Source: Xanthomarina gelatinilytica
GTDB taxonomy: Bacteria; Bacteroidota; Bacteroidia; Flavobacteriales; Flavobacteriaceae
Length of the DNA: 64,000 bases
Direction: 5' to 3'
NCBI RefSeq assembly: GCF_000348685.1
Contig: NZ_ANLA01000020.1
Coordinates: 39,672-103,671, forward strand
Made by a program: the position numbers and the translations under genes. The stretch's first letter is position 1; every line of letters begins with the position of its first letter. This document shows positions 28,311 through 37,010 of this stretch, in pieces. The notes below the pieces were generated by a model. That model did no database searches. It saw nothing but the letters and a program-made list of their open reading frames with translations, and was not told the DNA's origin.

Positions 28311-28340
28311 AAAACCCGAAAGCTTAAACTTTCGGGTTTT
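28311..28340. terminator. Bidirectional terminator between hutI and the coiled-coil gene
   Basis: AAAACCCGAAAG (28311-28322) and CTTTCGGGTTTT (28329-28340) form a perfect 12-bp stem with a 6-base loop. Confidence 0.88.
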
Positions 28341-28384
28341 TGTCATTATTAGTTCTATGGATATTAACTAATGATAACTACTTG

Positions 28385-29269
28385 TTATTTTAAAGTGAAT
28401 TCTGAAGTTGACACCAAGTCCTTTTCATTGAAAACGTTAACGGTATAACGGCCTTTTTCAAAACCATCAGCATTTGGAGTCACAAATTCACAAATATTTA
28501 AGTTTGCATTTTCGTAATTAAATTTGCTTACCAAACTGTAATTAAGTGTCTTTTCTCCAAATTGAACTTGTTCGTTTACACCCAAGGTGTTGTTTTTAGG
28601 ATCAATAACCTGAACATAAAGTTCTTGCTCTCCTGGTTGAACCAAAGCGTTCTTGGCAACAGTATAGCATACTCTAATTTTATCGGAACGTCCAGCTCTT
28701 TCTGTTGGAATCAATTTCCCTGAAGATCTTTCTATAACACCATAGCCTTTTAAACCAACTGTGGTTAATACAGCTGCATTTTCAACAACTTCTGCTAAAG
28801 CTGTATTTTGAACCATTAATGAATCTGTAAACATGGTACGCTCTTCCAATCGAACCCTTGTACTATCCAAAGATGTAGCTAATAAGGAATTTTCAATTTT
28901 TAACTTATCGTTTTCTGTTAACAATACATCCATTTCTTTTTGTAAGGCTAGGTATTTGGACTTGTATCTCCACAAGCTTTTTACATTGGTTTCAGAAATT
29001 TGTAACGAATCAATTAAACCTTGAATTCTAGCTTTGGCTTCAACTAAATTTTTATTGGCAATTTCATTGTCTCCTATTACAATATCGTATTGCTTGGCCA
29101 TATTACTTAAGTCTTTCATGACCAATTGTTTTTCCTCTATTAATTGTGCTTCTGTTTCTTTCTTATCTTTTAACAGGTTGAAAGAATAAAAAGCAGCTCC
29201 TAAAAAAAGTACCAAGGCAATGCCCAAAGCCACTTTTAAACCCATGTTGTTATTTTTGTTGTTTTCCAT
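28385..29269 (-). CDS. Membrane-anchored coiled-coil protein, unknown function
   Basis: This 294-aa protein has a short Asn-rich N-terminus and one transmembrane segment (about 10-29, KVALGIALVLFLGAAFYSFN). A long periplasmic coiled coil (about 33-165) has heptads rich in Leu, Glu and Lys. A beta-rich C-terminal domain (about 170-294) contains KIRVCYTVAKNALVQPGEQELYVQVIDP. Similar proteins are conserved in Flavobacteriia without a function. It lies on the opposite strand between hutI and hutG and so interrupts the hut genes. It has no visible link to histidine use. Confidence 0.75.
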   Translation of the reverse strand: MENNKNNNMGLKVALGIALVLFLGAAFYSFNLLKDKKETEAQLIEEKQLVMKDLSNMAKQYDIVIGDNEIANKNLVEAKARIQGLIDSLQISETNVKSLWRYKSKYLALQKEMDVLLTENDKLKIENSLLATSLDSTRVRLEERTMFTDSLMVQNTALAEVVENAAVLTTVGLKGYGVIERSSGKLIPTERAGRSDKIRVCYTVAKNALVQPGEQELYVQVIDPKNNTLGVNEQVQFGEKTLNYSLVSKFNYENANLNICEFVTPNADGFEKGRYTVNVFNEKDLVSTSEFTLK

Positions 29270-29362
29270 TGTTATTTGTGTTTGTTGTTTTTAATTTAAT
29301 TCCGGTTTTAGTTTTTTTTGTCTAAAAAAATGTAATTTTAACTTCTTTAATATCTAGCCAAA

Positions 29363-30385
29363 ATGGAAGACAAACTTGTTTTATTTAATCCTTCAACTTT
29401 AAAAAAGCTGCTTAAAAAAAGACCAGCCGAATCCAAATTTGGTGAACATATTAAAATGTTAACCGACATTTCCAATATATACGAGGATATTAAAAGTTTG
29501 GACGTTGATTATGTAATTCTTGGAGTCCCTGAAGATGTAGGGGTTTTCGCAAACTACGGAAAATCAGGGACTTCAGCTGCTTGGGATGCTACAATTAAAA
29601 TTTTGTTAAATATTCAAGCCAACACATTTACCCACGCAGATAGAGTCCTGGTACTAGGTCATTTAAACTTCGATTCGCTTTTAAAAAAATTATCCTTATT
29701 GGACCAAAATCATCCTAAAGACGTTTTAAAAGCCCGAAAAATGGTTTCTAAAATAGATGCTGAGGTTTCAGATATTATTTACAAAATTGTTAAAGCCGGA
29801 AAAAAACCCATTATCATTGGTGGCGGTCACAACAATGCATATGGTAACCTAAAAGGAACTTCTTTAGCTTTAAACGCACGTGTAAACGTGGTTAACTTTG
29901 ATGCACATACAGATTTTAGAAAAGAAGAAGGCAGACACAGTGGCAATGGATTTAAATATGCTTATTCTGAAGGGTTTTTAAGAAAGTATTTCATATTTGG
30001 ATTGCATGAAAATTACACCTCCATGGATGTGTTTAAAACCTTGGATAACCTTAAAAACATTGCTTACAATACCTTTGAATCCTTATTTATAAGAAAAGAA
30101 GTGAAATTTAAAGCAGAAATGTCCAAAGCTCTCCATCATGTGTCAGACCATCCTTTTGGAATAGAAATAGATTGTGACGCCATACAAAACATTCCTAGTA
30201 GCGCTATGACACCTACTGGGTTTAGTGTTAATGACACCAGACGTTTTGTTTCATATTTTGGCAAGGATCCCAACGCAACCTATCTGCACATTTGCGAAGC
30301 TGCACCAACACCAGAAACAGAATCACAGGTAGGCAAACTTATTACTTATTTAATTACAGATTTCTTAAGAGCCAATGCACATTGA
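29363..30385 (+). CDS. hutG: Formimidoylglutamase (arginase/ureohydrolase family)
   Basis: This 340-aa protein carries the ureohydrolase dimanganese motifs: GGGHNNAYG (about 153-161), NFDAHTDFR (about 176-184) and IEIDCDAIQNIPSSA (about 269-283). It would hydrolyse formiminoglutamate to glutamate and formamide, the step after hutI. The substrate call depends partly on hutI being close; arginase or agmatinase are the alternatives by family. The GNAT gene downstream overlaps its stop by 11 bases, so the two are co-transcribed. Confidence 0.85.
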   Translation: MEDKLVLFNPSTLKKLLKKRPAESKFGEHIKMLTDISNIYEDIKSLDVDYVILGVPEDVGVFANYGKSGTSAAWDATIKILLNIQANTFTHADRVLVLGHLNFDSLLKKLSLLDQNHPKDVLKARKMVSKIDAEVSDIIYKIVKAGKKPIIIGGGHNNAYGNLKGTSLALNARVNVVNFDAHTDFRKEEGRHSGNGFKYAYSEGFLRKYFIFGLHENYTSMDVFKTLDNLKNIAYNTFESLFIRKEVKFKAEMSKALHHVSDHPFGIEIDCDAIQNIPSSAMTPTGFSVNDTRRFVSYFGKDPNATYLHICEAAPTPETESQVGKLITYLITDFLRANAH

Positions 30386-30839
30386 CATTATTCCATTCCA
30401 AAAAGCATATTCCAAAGATTTTTACTCTCTAAACAAAGAATGGTTGCAAACTTATTTTTATGTGGAACCTTTTGACGAGGAGGTGCTAAGCAAACCCAAA
30501 AAGTATATAATAGAACCTGGCGGACATATTTTTTTTGTAAAAATGAAAGATACCATTATTGGTACTGTAGCTTTAATGCCAACCACTAAAACAGCTGTTT
30601 ATGAATTGACCAAAATGGCTGTGGCTCCAAAATATCGTGGCCTTAAAATTGGACAACATTTAATGCAGCATTGCTTGGAATTTTCAAGAAAACATGCTTT
30701 TAAAGAGCTTATACTCTACTCCAACAGAAAACTTGAAAATGCCATTTATATTTACAGAAAGTTTGGTTTTAATGAAGTACCTGTTGAAGAGAACAGTCCG
30801 TATAAGCGAAGCGATATTAAAATGACTTTAAAGCTATAA
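30375..30839 (+). CDS. GNAT family N-acetyltransferase
   Basis: This 154-aa single-domain GNAT has the acetyl-CoA loop KYRGLKIGQHLMQHCLEF (about 94-111) preceded by ELTKMAVAP, and a C-terminal AIYIYRKFGFNEVPV. These are the usual motifs A and B. The acceptor is unknown. The start overlaps hutG by 11 bases, implying translational coupling and perhaps a role with the histidine pathway, but fusions of unrelated GNAT genes to operons are common. Confidence 0.88.
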   Translation: MHIDIIPFQKAYSKDFYSLNKEWLQTYFYVEPFDEEVLSKPKKYIIEPGGHIFFVKMKDTIIGTVALMPTTKTAVYELTKMAVAPKYRGLKIGQHLMQHCLEFSRKHAFKELILYSNRKLENAIYIYRKFGFNEVPVEENSPYKRSDIKMTLKL

Positions 30840-30861
30840 TGCTATAAGTGATTTCGAAAAA

Positions 30862-30871
30862 CGAACGTTCG
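30862..30871. promoter_or_regulatory. Palindrome upstream of the XRE regulator gene, possible operator
   Basis: CGAACGTTCG is a perfect 10-bp palindrome that ends 10 bases before the -7 element of the regulator gene, the position of the -33 region. It could be an autoregulatory site. Confidence 0.4.
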
Positions 30872-30881
30872 CATAAAAAGC

Positions 30882-30889
30882 TATCTTTG
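30882..30889 (+). promoter_or_regulatory. -7 element for the XRE regulator gene
   Basis: TATCTTTG, a perfect TAnnTTTG, ends only 5 bases before the ATG at 30895, so the transcript is probably leaderless or nearly so. Confidence 0.6.
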
Positions 30890-30894
30890 TAATC

Positions 30895-32370
30895 ATGGAA
30901 GAAGACTATATTAAACTCATCTTTGGTTTAAAATTAAAACAAAAACGAACCGAAAGAAACTTATCTCTTTTTGGGCTTTCCAAGCTATCAGGCTTATCAA
31001 AATCGTATTTAAACGAAATTGAAAAAGGGAAAAAATATCCCAAACCCGATAAAATTGCCATCCTTTCAGAAAAATTGGATGTTCCATACGACCAAATGGT
31101 TTCTTTAAAGCTGGATAAGAACTTAGCTCCCATAGGTGAGATTCTTCAATCTAAAATACTTAAGGAAATCCCTCTTGAACTATTTGGCATCAAGGAAAGC
31201 AATTTAATTGATATTGTAGCCAATGCTCCTGCCAAGGTAAATGCATTTATTAGCACCATCATAGAAATTGCCCAAAATTATAACTTTAGCCGTGAGAGTT
31301 TTTATTTGGCTTCCGTTCGTTCTTTCCAAGAAGCCAACAACAACTATTTTGATGAAATAGAACAAAGTGTTGTTACCTTCGCCAAAGCCTATCAAATTGA
31401 TTTAACAAAACCAATTACTTCACACGAATTGGAAGAAATCCTTATTGAAGAATTTGGCTATACCATGAACCAAACAGAACTTGACAAACATCAAGAACTG
31501 GACAATTTACGTTCTGTTTACGTACCCAATACAAAAACATTGCTTTTAGCAAGTAGAATGGACGAAGCACAAAAGACCTTCATTTATGCTAAAGAACTAG
31601 CTTATAATTATCTGGAATTCAAGGAACGACTGTATACCTTTTCATGGATTAAATTTGAAAATTTCGATCAAGTCCTAAATAATTTTTATGCCTCTTATTT
31701 TGCTGGTGCCTTAATTTTACCTAAAGCATCCATTTCAGAAAAACTCCATAAGCTTTTTGCTAAAAAAGCATTTGATGAAACTCTGTTTTTAGATATCATT
31801 CAATCTTTTAATGCGTCGCCAGAATCGTTTTATCAACGTTTAACCAATATTTTACCAAAAGAATTCAACATTCAAAACCTGTTTTTTTTAAGGTTTACAC
31901 ATCGTGCAGGAACCGAAAGGTTTCATCTTAAAAAAGAATTGCATTTATCGCATCAACACTCTCCACATGCCAACGAATCCAACGAACATTATTGCAGGCG
32001 CTGGGTGTCTTTAAAGGTTTTAAAAGAAATAAGCAATACACAAAAAGAACATATTTTCAATATGCAAATATCAAATTATCCAAGCGATGATATGCGATAT
32101 TTGGTGTTCTCTTCTGCTACAAAAGACCCTTTTAAAGAAGGCCATTTTAGAAGCATCGCATTGGGTTTGTTGATAGACAAACAATTACTGAGAAAACTAG
32201 CTTTTTTAGAACATGCAAATATCCAGCAAATGGATGTAGGTGTCACTTGCGAACGATGTAATATAAAAGATTGCCAGGTACGTCAGGCGCCTGCCATTCG
32301 TTTGGAACATAAAGCCAAGAACAAACAAATTGCATTGGTGGTTGAAGATTTGATGAAAAAATTCAGTTAG
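30895..32370 (+). CDS. XRE-type regulator with degenerate IrrE domain (RamB/ScfR-like)
   Basis: This 491-aa protein has an N-terminal helix-turn-helix (about 8-65, LKQKRTERNLSLFGLSKLSGLSKSYLNEIEKGKKYP). A central IrrE-like domain (about 185-290) has lost the HExxH metal site, reading AKELAYNYLEF instead. The C-terminal domain ends in a Cys cluster CERCNIKDCQVRQAP. This order is that of the short-chain fatty acyl-CoA regulators (RamB/ScfR group), which control the glyoxylate cycle or acyl-CoA metabolism in other bacteria. No aceA or aceB gene is next to it here. A palindrome precedes its promoter. Confidence 0.85.
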   Translation: MEEDYIKLIFGLKLKQKRTERNLSLFGLSKLSGLSKSYLNEIEKGKKYPKPDKIAILSEKLDVPYDQMVSLKLDKNLAPIGEILQSKILKEIPLELFGIKESNLIDIVANAPAKVNAFISTIIEIAQNYNFSRESFYLASVRSFQEANNNYFDEIEQSVVTFAKAYQIDLTKPITSHELEEILIEEFGYTMNQTELDKHQELDNLRSVYVPNTKTLLLASRMDEAQKTFIYAKELAYNYLEFKERLYTFSWIKFENFDQVLNNFYASYFAGALILPKASISEKLHKLFAKKAFDETLFLDIIQSFNASPESFYQRLTNILPKEFNIQNLFFLRFTHRAGTERFHLKKELHLSHQHSPHANESNEHYCRRWVSLKVLKEISNTQKEHIFNMQISNYPSDDMRYLVFSSATKDPFKEGHFRSIALGLLIDKQLLRKLAFLEHANIQQMDVGVTCERCNIKDCQVRQAPAIRLEHKAKNKQIALVVEDLMKKFS

Positions 32371-32414
32371 TTGCCAATTTTTAATAATTTTATATTTTAA
32401 ATACCGTATTTCAA

Positions 32415-33236
32415 ATGAAACAGAAACTCACTATATTAACTTTATGCATTGTAACGTGTTTATCATTTAGTTGTAAATCTGACAAACAGACATCCAAATT
32501 GAAAGAGGAACGAGTGCAAACGGACACGGTTGCTGAAATTGTAAATAAAAAAACCATTTCAGATATTACTGTAAAGCCCATTAACCATGCAAGTTTTATC
32601 TTAGAACACGAAGACATTGTAATTTATGTAGATCCTGTTGGTGGCGCAGAGTTATATAAAGATGAAAAACCACCAAGTGTTATTTTAATTACAGACATTC
32701 ATGGAGACCACTTCGATTTGGAAACTTTTAAAAGTGTCATGACAGATTCTGCCCAGCCCATAGTGCCTCCAGATGTAGCCATTAAAATACCTGAACCTTT
32801 GCAATACAACATGTTTGCTGTAAGAAATAATGCCAAAGTAGATTACACAAAAACTGGTTTGGATGTGGTAGTATATTCGGTTCCTATGTATAATTTAAGG
32901 GAAGACGCTTTACAGTACCATCCTAAAGGTCGTGGCAATGGTTATATTGTAGAATTTGGAGGCAAACGTGTTTATATCTCTGGTGATACTGAAGACATTC
33001 CTGAAATGAGACAATTAAAGGATATAGATATGGCATTTGTTTGTATGAATTTGCCTTACACCATGACCGTTGAAAGTGCAGCCAGTGCAGTTTTGGATTT
33101 TAAACCTAAACAAGTTTATCCATATCATTACAGAGGAACCGAGGGTTTTAGTGATGTAGAAAAATTTAAATCACTTGTAAACAAAGGGAACAAAGACATA
33201 GAAGTGATACAATTGGATTGGTACAAAAATCCATAG
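32415..33236 (+). CDS. Exported MBL-fold metallo-hydrolase lipoprotein
   Basis: This 273-aa protein has a lipoprotein signal with lipobox LSFSC (Cys20, followed by KSDKQT). The mature domain is a UlaG-like metallo-beta-lactamase fold: the metal-binding loop reads ITDIHGDHFD (about 94-103), with Asp replacing the first His of HxHxDH. VYISGDTEDI and a final His region, VYPYHYRG, follow. It would hydrolyse an unknown substrate in the periplasm or at the outer membrane. It is separate from the XRE gene by 44 bases and from the next by 75. Confidence 0.82.
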   Translation: MKQKLTILTLCIVTCLSFSCKSDKQTSKLKEERVQTDTVAEIVNKKTISDITVKPINHASFILEHEDIVIYVDPVGGAELYKDEKPPSVILITDIHGDHFDLETFKSVMTDSAQPIVPPDVAIKIPEPLQYNMFAVRNNAKVDYTKTGLDVVVYSVPMYNLREDALQYHPKGRGNGYIVEFGGKRVYISGDTEDIPEMRQLKDIDMAFVCMNLPYTMTVESAASAVLDFKPKQVYPYHYRGTEGFSDVEKFKSLVNKGNKDIEVIQLDWYKNP

Positions 33237-33251
33237 TCTTTTAATAACTAG

Positions 33252-33281
33252 TTGTTTAGTTAAAAAAAATGTTTATATTTG
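33252..33281 (+). promoter_or_regulatory. Promoter of the 80-aa membrane protein
   Basis: TTG at 33252-33254 and a perfect -7 TATATTTG at 33274-33281 are 19 bases apart, which is the Bacteroidota spacing. The gene's ATG is 31 bases downstream. Confidence 0.65.
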
Positions 33282-33311
33282 ATTAGCTATTAACCAAATC
33301 AAGTACCTACA

Positions 33312-33554
33312 ATGTCACAAGTATTATCACTTTCAGGAACCTTCTCCTTGGCGCTTATTGAACAATCCAGTATTGTTACAGCCCTATCTATTTCAGTTAT
33401 TTTTTTCTTGGTGCTTTTGATTTTAGGGTTAAGGAAATCTTATTTATTAAGGAAAGAAAGTGAAAAACTAAGTCAATCGTTCTCTTCAGATACCGATGAA
33501 GAAACTAAAGTTTACAAAGATTTTACAGAAAGTCACCTGTACGATAACAATTAA
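33312..33554 (+). CDS. 80-aa single-pass membrane protein
   Basis: The protein has a leader-like N-terminus, one strong hydrophobic stretch at about 23-45 (TALSISVIFFLVLLILG), then an Arg/Lys-rich boundary. The C-terminal tail is acidic and Ser/Asp-rich (SSDTDEETKVYKDFTESHLYDNN). A good promoter and a perfect terminator bracket it. No family is recognised and no function is claimed. Confidence 0.7.
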   Translation: MSQVLSLSGTFSLALIEQSSIVTALSISVIFFLVLLILGLRKSYLLRKESEKLSQSFSSDTDEETKVYKDFTESHLYDNN

Positions 33555-33579
33555 AACCAATTATGTTTCCATAAAACTA

Positions 33580-33603
33580 AAAAGCCTGCAATTGCAGGCT
33601 TTT
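33580..33603. terminator. Bidirectional terminator
   Basis: AAAAGCCTGCAA and TTGCAGGCTTTT are 12-bp perfect palindromic arms without a spacer. The hairpin lies between the 80-aa protein gene and ettA. Confidence 0.85.
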
Positions 33604-33624
33604 AACTTGTTTCCATATAAAAAC

Positions 33625-35316
33625 TTATCTTACTAATTTTCTATATTTAATTCGTTTAGGCATCAAATCGCCTCCAAGACGTTGTTTTTTGTTTTCTTCG
33701 TAGTCACTAAAACTACCTTCAAAGAAATACACTTCGGAGTTTCCTTCAAAAGCAAGAATGTGTGTACAAATTCTGTCCAAGAACCATCTATCGTGACTAA
33801 TAATTACAGCACAACCTGCAAAATTTTCCAGACCTTCTTCTAAAGCCCTTAAGGTATTTACATCCAAATCGTTTGTTGGCTCATCCAGCAACAGGACGTT
33901 TCCTTCTTCTTTAAGTGTCATGGCCAAATGCAATCTGTTTCGTTCTCCACCAGAAAGCATTTTTACTTTTTTGTTTTGTTCACTCCCACTAAAATTAAAA
34001 CGACTTAAATAGGCTCTGGAATTGACTTGTTTTCCTCCCATCATAATCAATTCTTGCTCATCGCTAAAATTTTGCCAAATGGTTTTTTCAGGATCTATAT
34101 TGGAATGGGTTTGGTCCACATAGGCAATTTTTGCTGTTTCACCTACTTTAAACTCCCCTTTATCAGGAGTTTCTTCGCCCATAATCATTTTAAAAATGGT
34201 GGTTTTACCAGCTCCATTTGGTCCAATAATACCAACAATACCAGCTTGAGGAAGGTTGAAATTTAAATTGTCGTATAATAATTTATCGTCATAACCCTTA
34301 CTTACTCCAATGGCTTCAATAACATTGGTTCCTAAACGAGGTCCATTTGGAATGTAAATCTCCAGTTTTTCGTCCAATTGTTTTTGGTCTTGACTCAATA
34401 GTTTATCGTAATTTTTTAAACGGGCTTTTTGCTTGGTTTGTCTTCCTTTAGCACCTTGTCTAACCCATTCCAACTCACGTTCTAGGGTTTTTTGACGCTT
34501 GGAAGCAGATTTTCCTTCTTGTGCCATACGTTTGGATTTTTGATCCAACCATGACGAATAATTCCCTTTCCAAGGAATCCCTTCTCCTCTATCCAACTCT
34601 AAAATCCAACCTGCTACATTATCTAAGAAATATCTATCGTGTGTCACAGCAATTACAGTGCCTTTGTACTGTGCCAAATGATGTTCCAACCAATGAACCG
34701 ACTCGGCATCCAAGTGGTTGGTAGGCTCATCCAACAATAATACATCTGGTTCTTGTAAAAGCAATCTACATAAAGCTACACGGCGTTTTTCTCCACCAGA
34801 GAGCACACTAATTTTTTTATCACCTTCAGGAGTTCGCAAGGCGTCCATGGCTATTTCAAGTTTGGTATCCAATTCCCAAGCATCTGAAGCATCAATTTGG
34901 TCCTGGAGCACAGCTTGTCTGTTCATGAGTTTTTCCATTTTTTCTGGATCGCTATAAACTTCTTCCAGACCAAACATATCGTTAATTTTATTATATTCTT
35001 CCAGAATGGCAACTGTTTCAGCTGCTCCTTCCTTTACAACTTCCATAACGGTTTTGGTTTCGTCCAGTTTTGGTTCCTGTTCCAAGTATCCAACTGTATA
35101 CCCAGGAGAAAACACTACATCTCCTTGATAGTTTTTATCAACGCCAGCAATTATTTTCAATAAGGTGGATTTACCAGAACCGTTAAGTCCTAAAATCCCT
35201 ATTTTGGCTCCATAAAAGAAACTTAAATAAATATTCTTTAAAACTGGAGTATTGGCGCTCTGATAGGTCTTGGTTAAACCAGACATAGAGAAAATTACTT
35301 TTTTATCGTCGCTCAT
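33625..35316 (-). CDS. ettA: ABC-F ATPase EttA (translational throttle)
   Basis: This 563-aa soluble protein has two ABC domains: Walker A GLNGSGKST and GPNGAGKTT, signatures LSGGEKRRVALC and LSGGERNRLHLAM, and Walker B LLLDEPTNHLD and LLLDEPTNDLD. A linker with the arm/PtIM region lies between. Length and motifs match EttA, which binds the ribosomal E site and gates elongation according to energy state. The N-terminal SMSGLTKTYQ and the C-terminal RIKYRKLVR are usual for the family. It sits alone, with CAL67264 58 bases upstream. Confidence 0.93.
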   Translation of the reverse strand: MSDDKKVIFSMSGLTKTYQSANTPVLKNIYLSFFYGAKIGILGLNGSGKSTLLKIIAGVDKNYQGDVVFSPGYTVGYLEQEPKLDETKTVMEVVKEGAAETVAILEEYNKINDMFGLEEVYSDPEKMEKLMNRQAVLQDQIDASDAWELDTKLEIAMDALRTPEGDKKISVLSGGEKRRVALCRLLLQEPDVLLLDEPTNHLDAESVHWLEHHLAQYKGTVIAVTHDRYFLDNVAGWILELDRGEGIPWKGNYSSWLDQKSKRMAQEGKSASKRQKTLERELEWVRQGAKGRQTKQKARLKNYDKLLSQDQKQLDEKLEIYIPNGPRLGTNVIEAIGVSKGYDDKLLYDNLNFNLPQAGIVGIIGPNGAGKTTIFKMIMGEETPDKGEFKVGETAKIAYVDQTHSNIDPEKTIWQNFSDEQELIMMGGKQVNSRAYLSRFNFSGSEQNKKVKMLSGGERNRLHLAMTLKEEGNVLLLDEPTNDLDVNTLRALEEGLENFAGCAVIISHDRWFLDRICTHILAFEGNSEVYFFEGSFSDYEENKKQRLGGDLMPKRIKYRKLVR

Positions 35317-35374
35317 TTTTTTAATAAGTTAAATTGTTAAATAGAATTAGCTTGTAGTTTTAAACCACAAACTC

Positions 35375-35557
35375 TTAGACTCTTCCTTTTAGCGCGTTAA
35401 AAACCCATGCTACAGCAAAAAAACCAATTCCTACAGCAGCAAAACCCCAGCCTGCAACATCGTCGTATCTAAATGCTCCCAAAGCAATTAAAGCTAATCC
35501 TACAAAAATCATGATCCACGTTGCCCAAGCTAAAACGGTATTTTTATTCATTGCCAT
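35375..35557 (-). CDS. CAL67264 family small membrane protein
   Basis: This 60-aa protein has two transmembrane segments (about 8-27 and 33-54) with WIMIFVGLALIALGAFRYDD and GWGFAAVGIGFFAVAWVFNA. It closely fits the small flavobacterial membrane family named after CAL67264; function is unknown. It precedes ettA in the same direction with a 58-base gap. The first ATG (MAMNKN) or the third codon could be the start. Confidence 0.8.
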   Translation of the reverse strand: MAMNKNTVLAWATWIMIFVGLALIALGAFRYDDVAGWGFAAVGIGFFAVAWVFNALKGRV

Positions 35558-35657
35558 TATATCTAAAATTTGTAATTAGTAGAAATGCAAATATCGATAT
35601 TTTTTAAACAAAAAACGCATTGAAATAGCTGCTTTTTAATTGAACTATTTTTATGGG

Positions 35658-36377
35658 TTATCCCATGGGAACCTCTATAAACAATAAGCTGGATCCCTCC
35701 ATTGCATCTATTGAAAAACCTACTGCATTTGAAACACCCAATGCATCACGAGTCCCTAAGGTGATGTCTGCAATGCTTACTTGTCCAAAAACAGTCATTA
35801 CATACACGCCATGATTGTCGCTTTTTAAAGTATACTCATATGTTTTTCCTATGTCCAAATCTATTCTGGAAATTATGGCATCTTGATGAATTTTTAAACT
35901 TCCTTCGTGATTTTCATCTATGGAAGTGACTAAAGTTTGCAGTTTGTTTTGTCTGTCTTCATCATGAAATGATTTTTGATCATAACGAGGCTCCACATGT
36001 TGTTTATTTGGCATGATCCAAATTTGAAACAAACTCAAATGTGTATCGTCCGAACCATTAATTTCTGAATGCTGAACACCTGTTCCTGCACTCATAACCT
36101 GTACTTCTCCAGGAAGTACTTGCTGCCAGTTTTGATGCATACTGTCGCGATGTTTTAAAACACCACTTAGTGGAATGGTTACAATTTCCATATTGTCATG
36201 TGGATGAGTTCCAAAACCCATTTTTGGGGCAATGATATCGTCATTTAAAACTCTTAATGCACCAAATTGAATTTTGTCTTTGTTGAAATAACCTGCAAAA
36301 CTAAAGGAATGATTTGCCTGTAACCATCCATGATTGGCATAACCTCTATCTTCTGCTTTATGTAATACTGTTTTCAT
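35658..36377 (-). CDS. Pirin family protein (bicupin)
   Basis: This 239-aa protein has the pirin N-terminal cupin with metal ligands in GFGTHPHDNMEIVTIPLSG and SAGTGVQHSE, and a smaller C-terminal cupin. Bacterial pirins are iron-dependent dioxygenases (quercetinase-like) or redox-responsive regulators. It is the downstream member of a redox locus: FMN reductase, GNAT-like protein and MarR regulator precede it. It is separated from the MarR gene by 171 bases that hold a weak copy of the operon's palindrome. Confidence 0.9.
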   Translation of the reverse strand: MKTVLHKAEDRGYANHGWLQANHSFSFAGYFNKDKIQFGALRVLNDDIIAPKMGFGTHPHDNMEIVTIPLSGVLKHRDSMHQNWQQVLPGEVQVMSAGTGVQHSEINGSDDTHLSLFQIWIMPNKQHVEPRYDQKSFHDEDRQNKLQTLVTSIDENHEGSLKIHQDAIISRIDLDIGKTYEYTLKSDNHGVYVMTVFGQVSIADITLGTRDALGVSNAVGFSIDAMEGSSLLFIEVPMG

Positions 36378-36401
36378 TTTATAGTAAATTTTTATTGCCT
36401 C

Positions 36402-36418
36402 GTCTGCCTATTGCAGAC
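36402..36418. repeat. Inverted repeat upstream of pirin
   Basis: GTCTGC (36402-36407) and GCAGAC (36413-36418) flank a 5-base loop. It lies 25-41 bases upstream of the pirin start, in its leader. Confidence 0.35.
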
Positions 36419-36438
36419 AAGAAAGTAGGTTTCAATTT

Positions 36439-36450
36439 TTTCAATGGAAA
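36439..36450. promoter_or_regulatory. Weak second copy of the MarR-operon palindrome
   Basis: TTTCAATGGAAA differs at two positions from the core TTTCCAAGGAAA found upstream of the FMN reductase gene. It lies 62-73 bases upstream of the pirin start. Confidence 0.3.
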
Positions 36451-36548
36451 GTGACTAATTAAAATTATATCCTGTTTTTAAAAAAAGTATTAACTCAAAT
36501 TTCTAGTTGAAAAGCTAGTGTTGAAATTTTTCTTTCCTTAGGAATTTA

Positions 36549-36986
36549 TTATCTCATTTTATCCAATAAATCGCTTAATTGTTTAGCTTCTTCTTCAGAA
36601 ATGTTTTTTAGCAAATCGTGATTAAAATCTTCCGAAATACTTTCTAAAAGTTGTTTTCCTGTTTTAGTGATTTTTATATAAACCACTCTCCTGTCGTCCA
36701 TACAGGGAAAACGCTCTATAAGCTGTTTGGCAATGAGTTTATCCATTAACCTGGTTGCATTGGGAGAACGCTCTATCATACGCTCTTTAATGGTTTGCAC
36801 CTTCAAAGCTTGGTCTGTGCCATTCAGGATTCGAAGAATATTGTACTGCTGTGGAGAAATCCCGAAAGGCTTAAAAAACTCGTTTTGAAAACTGGAAATC
36901 CAATTTGCCGTGTATAAAACATTGACTAGGGCTTTCACCTTAGCATTTGCAAATTTCGAGTTGATTTCTTTTGAAAGATTTCCCAT
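36549..36986 (-). CDS. MarR family transcriptional regulator
   Basis: This 145-aa protein has a winged helix-turn-helix. Helices around residues 45-75 (FGISPQQYNILRILNG, TIKERMIERSPNATRLMDKLI) precede the wing ERFPCMDDRRVVYIKITKTGK, the MarR signature. Cys residues are scarce (one, in the wing). The operon contains an FMN reductase and a pirin, suggesting response to electrophiles or oxidants. A perfect 18-bp palindrome overlapping the operon promoter (37907-37924) is a natural operator candidate for it. Confidence 0.92.
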   Translation of the reverse strand: MGNLSKEINSKFANAKVKALVNVLYTANWISSFQNEFFKPFGISPQQYNILRILNGTDQALKVQTIKERMIERSPNATRLMDKLIAKQLIERFPCMDDRRVVYIKITKTGKQLLESISEDFNHDLLKNISEEEAKQLSDLLDKMR

Positions 36987-37010
36987 GTCATTTATTCCTT
37001 TGCAACAATT

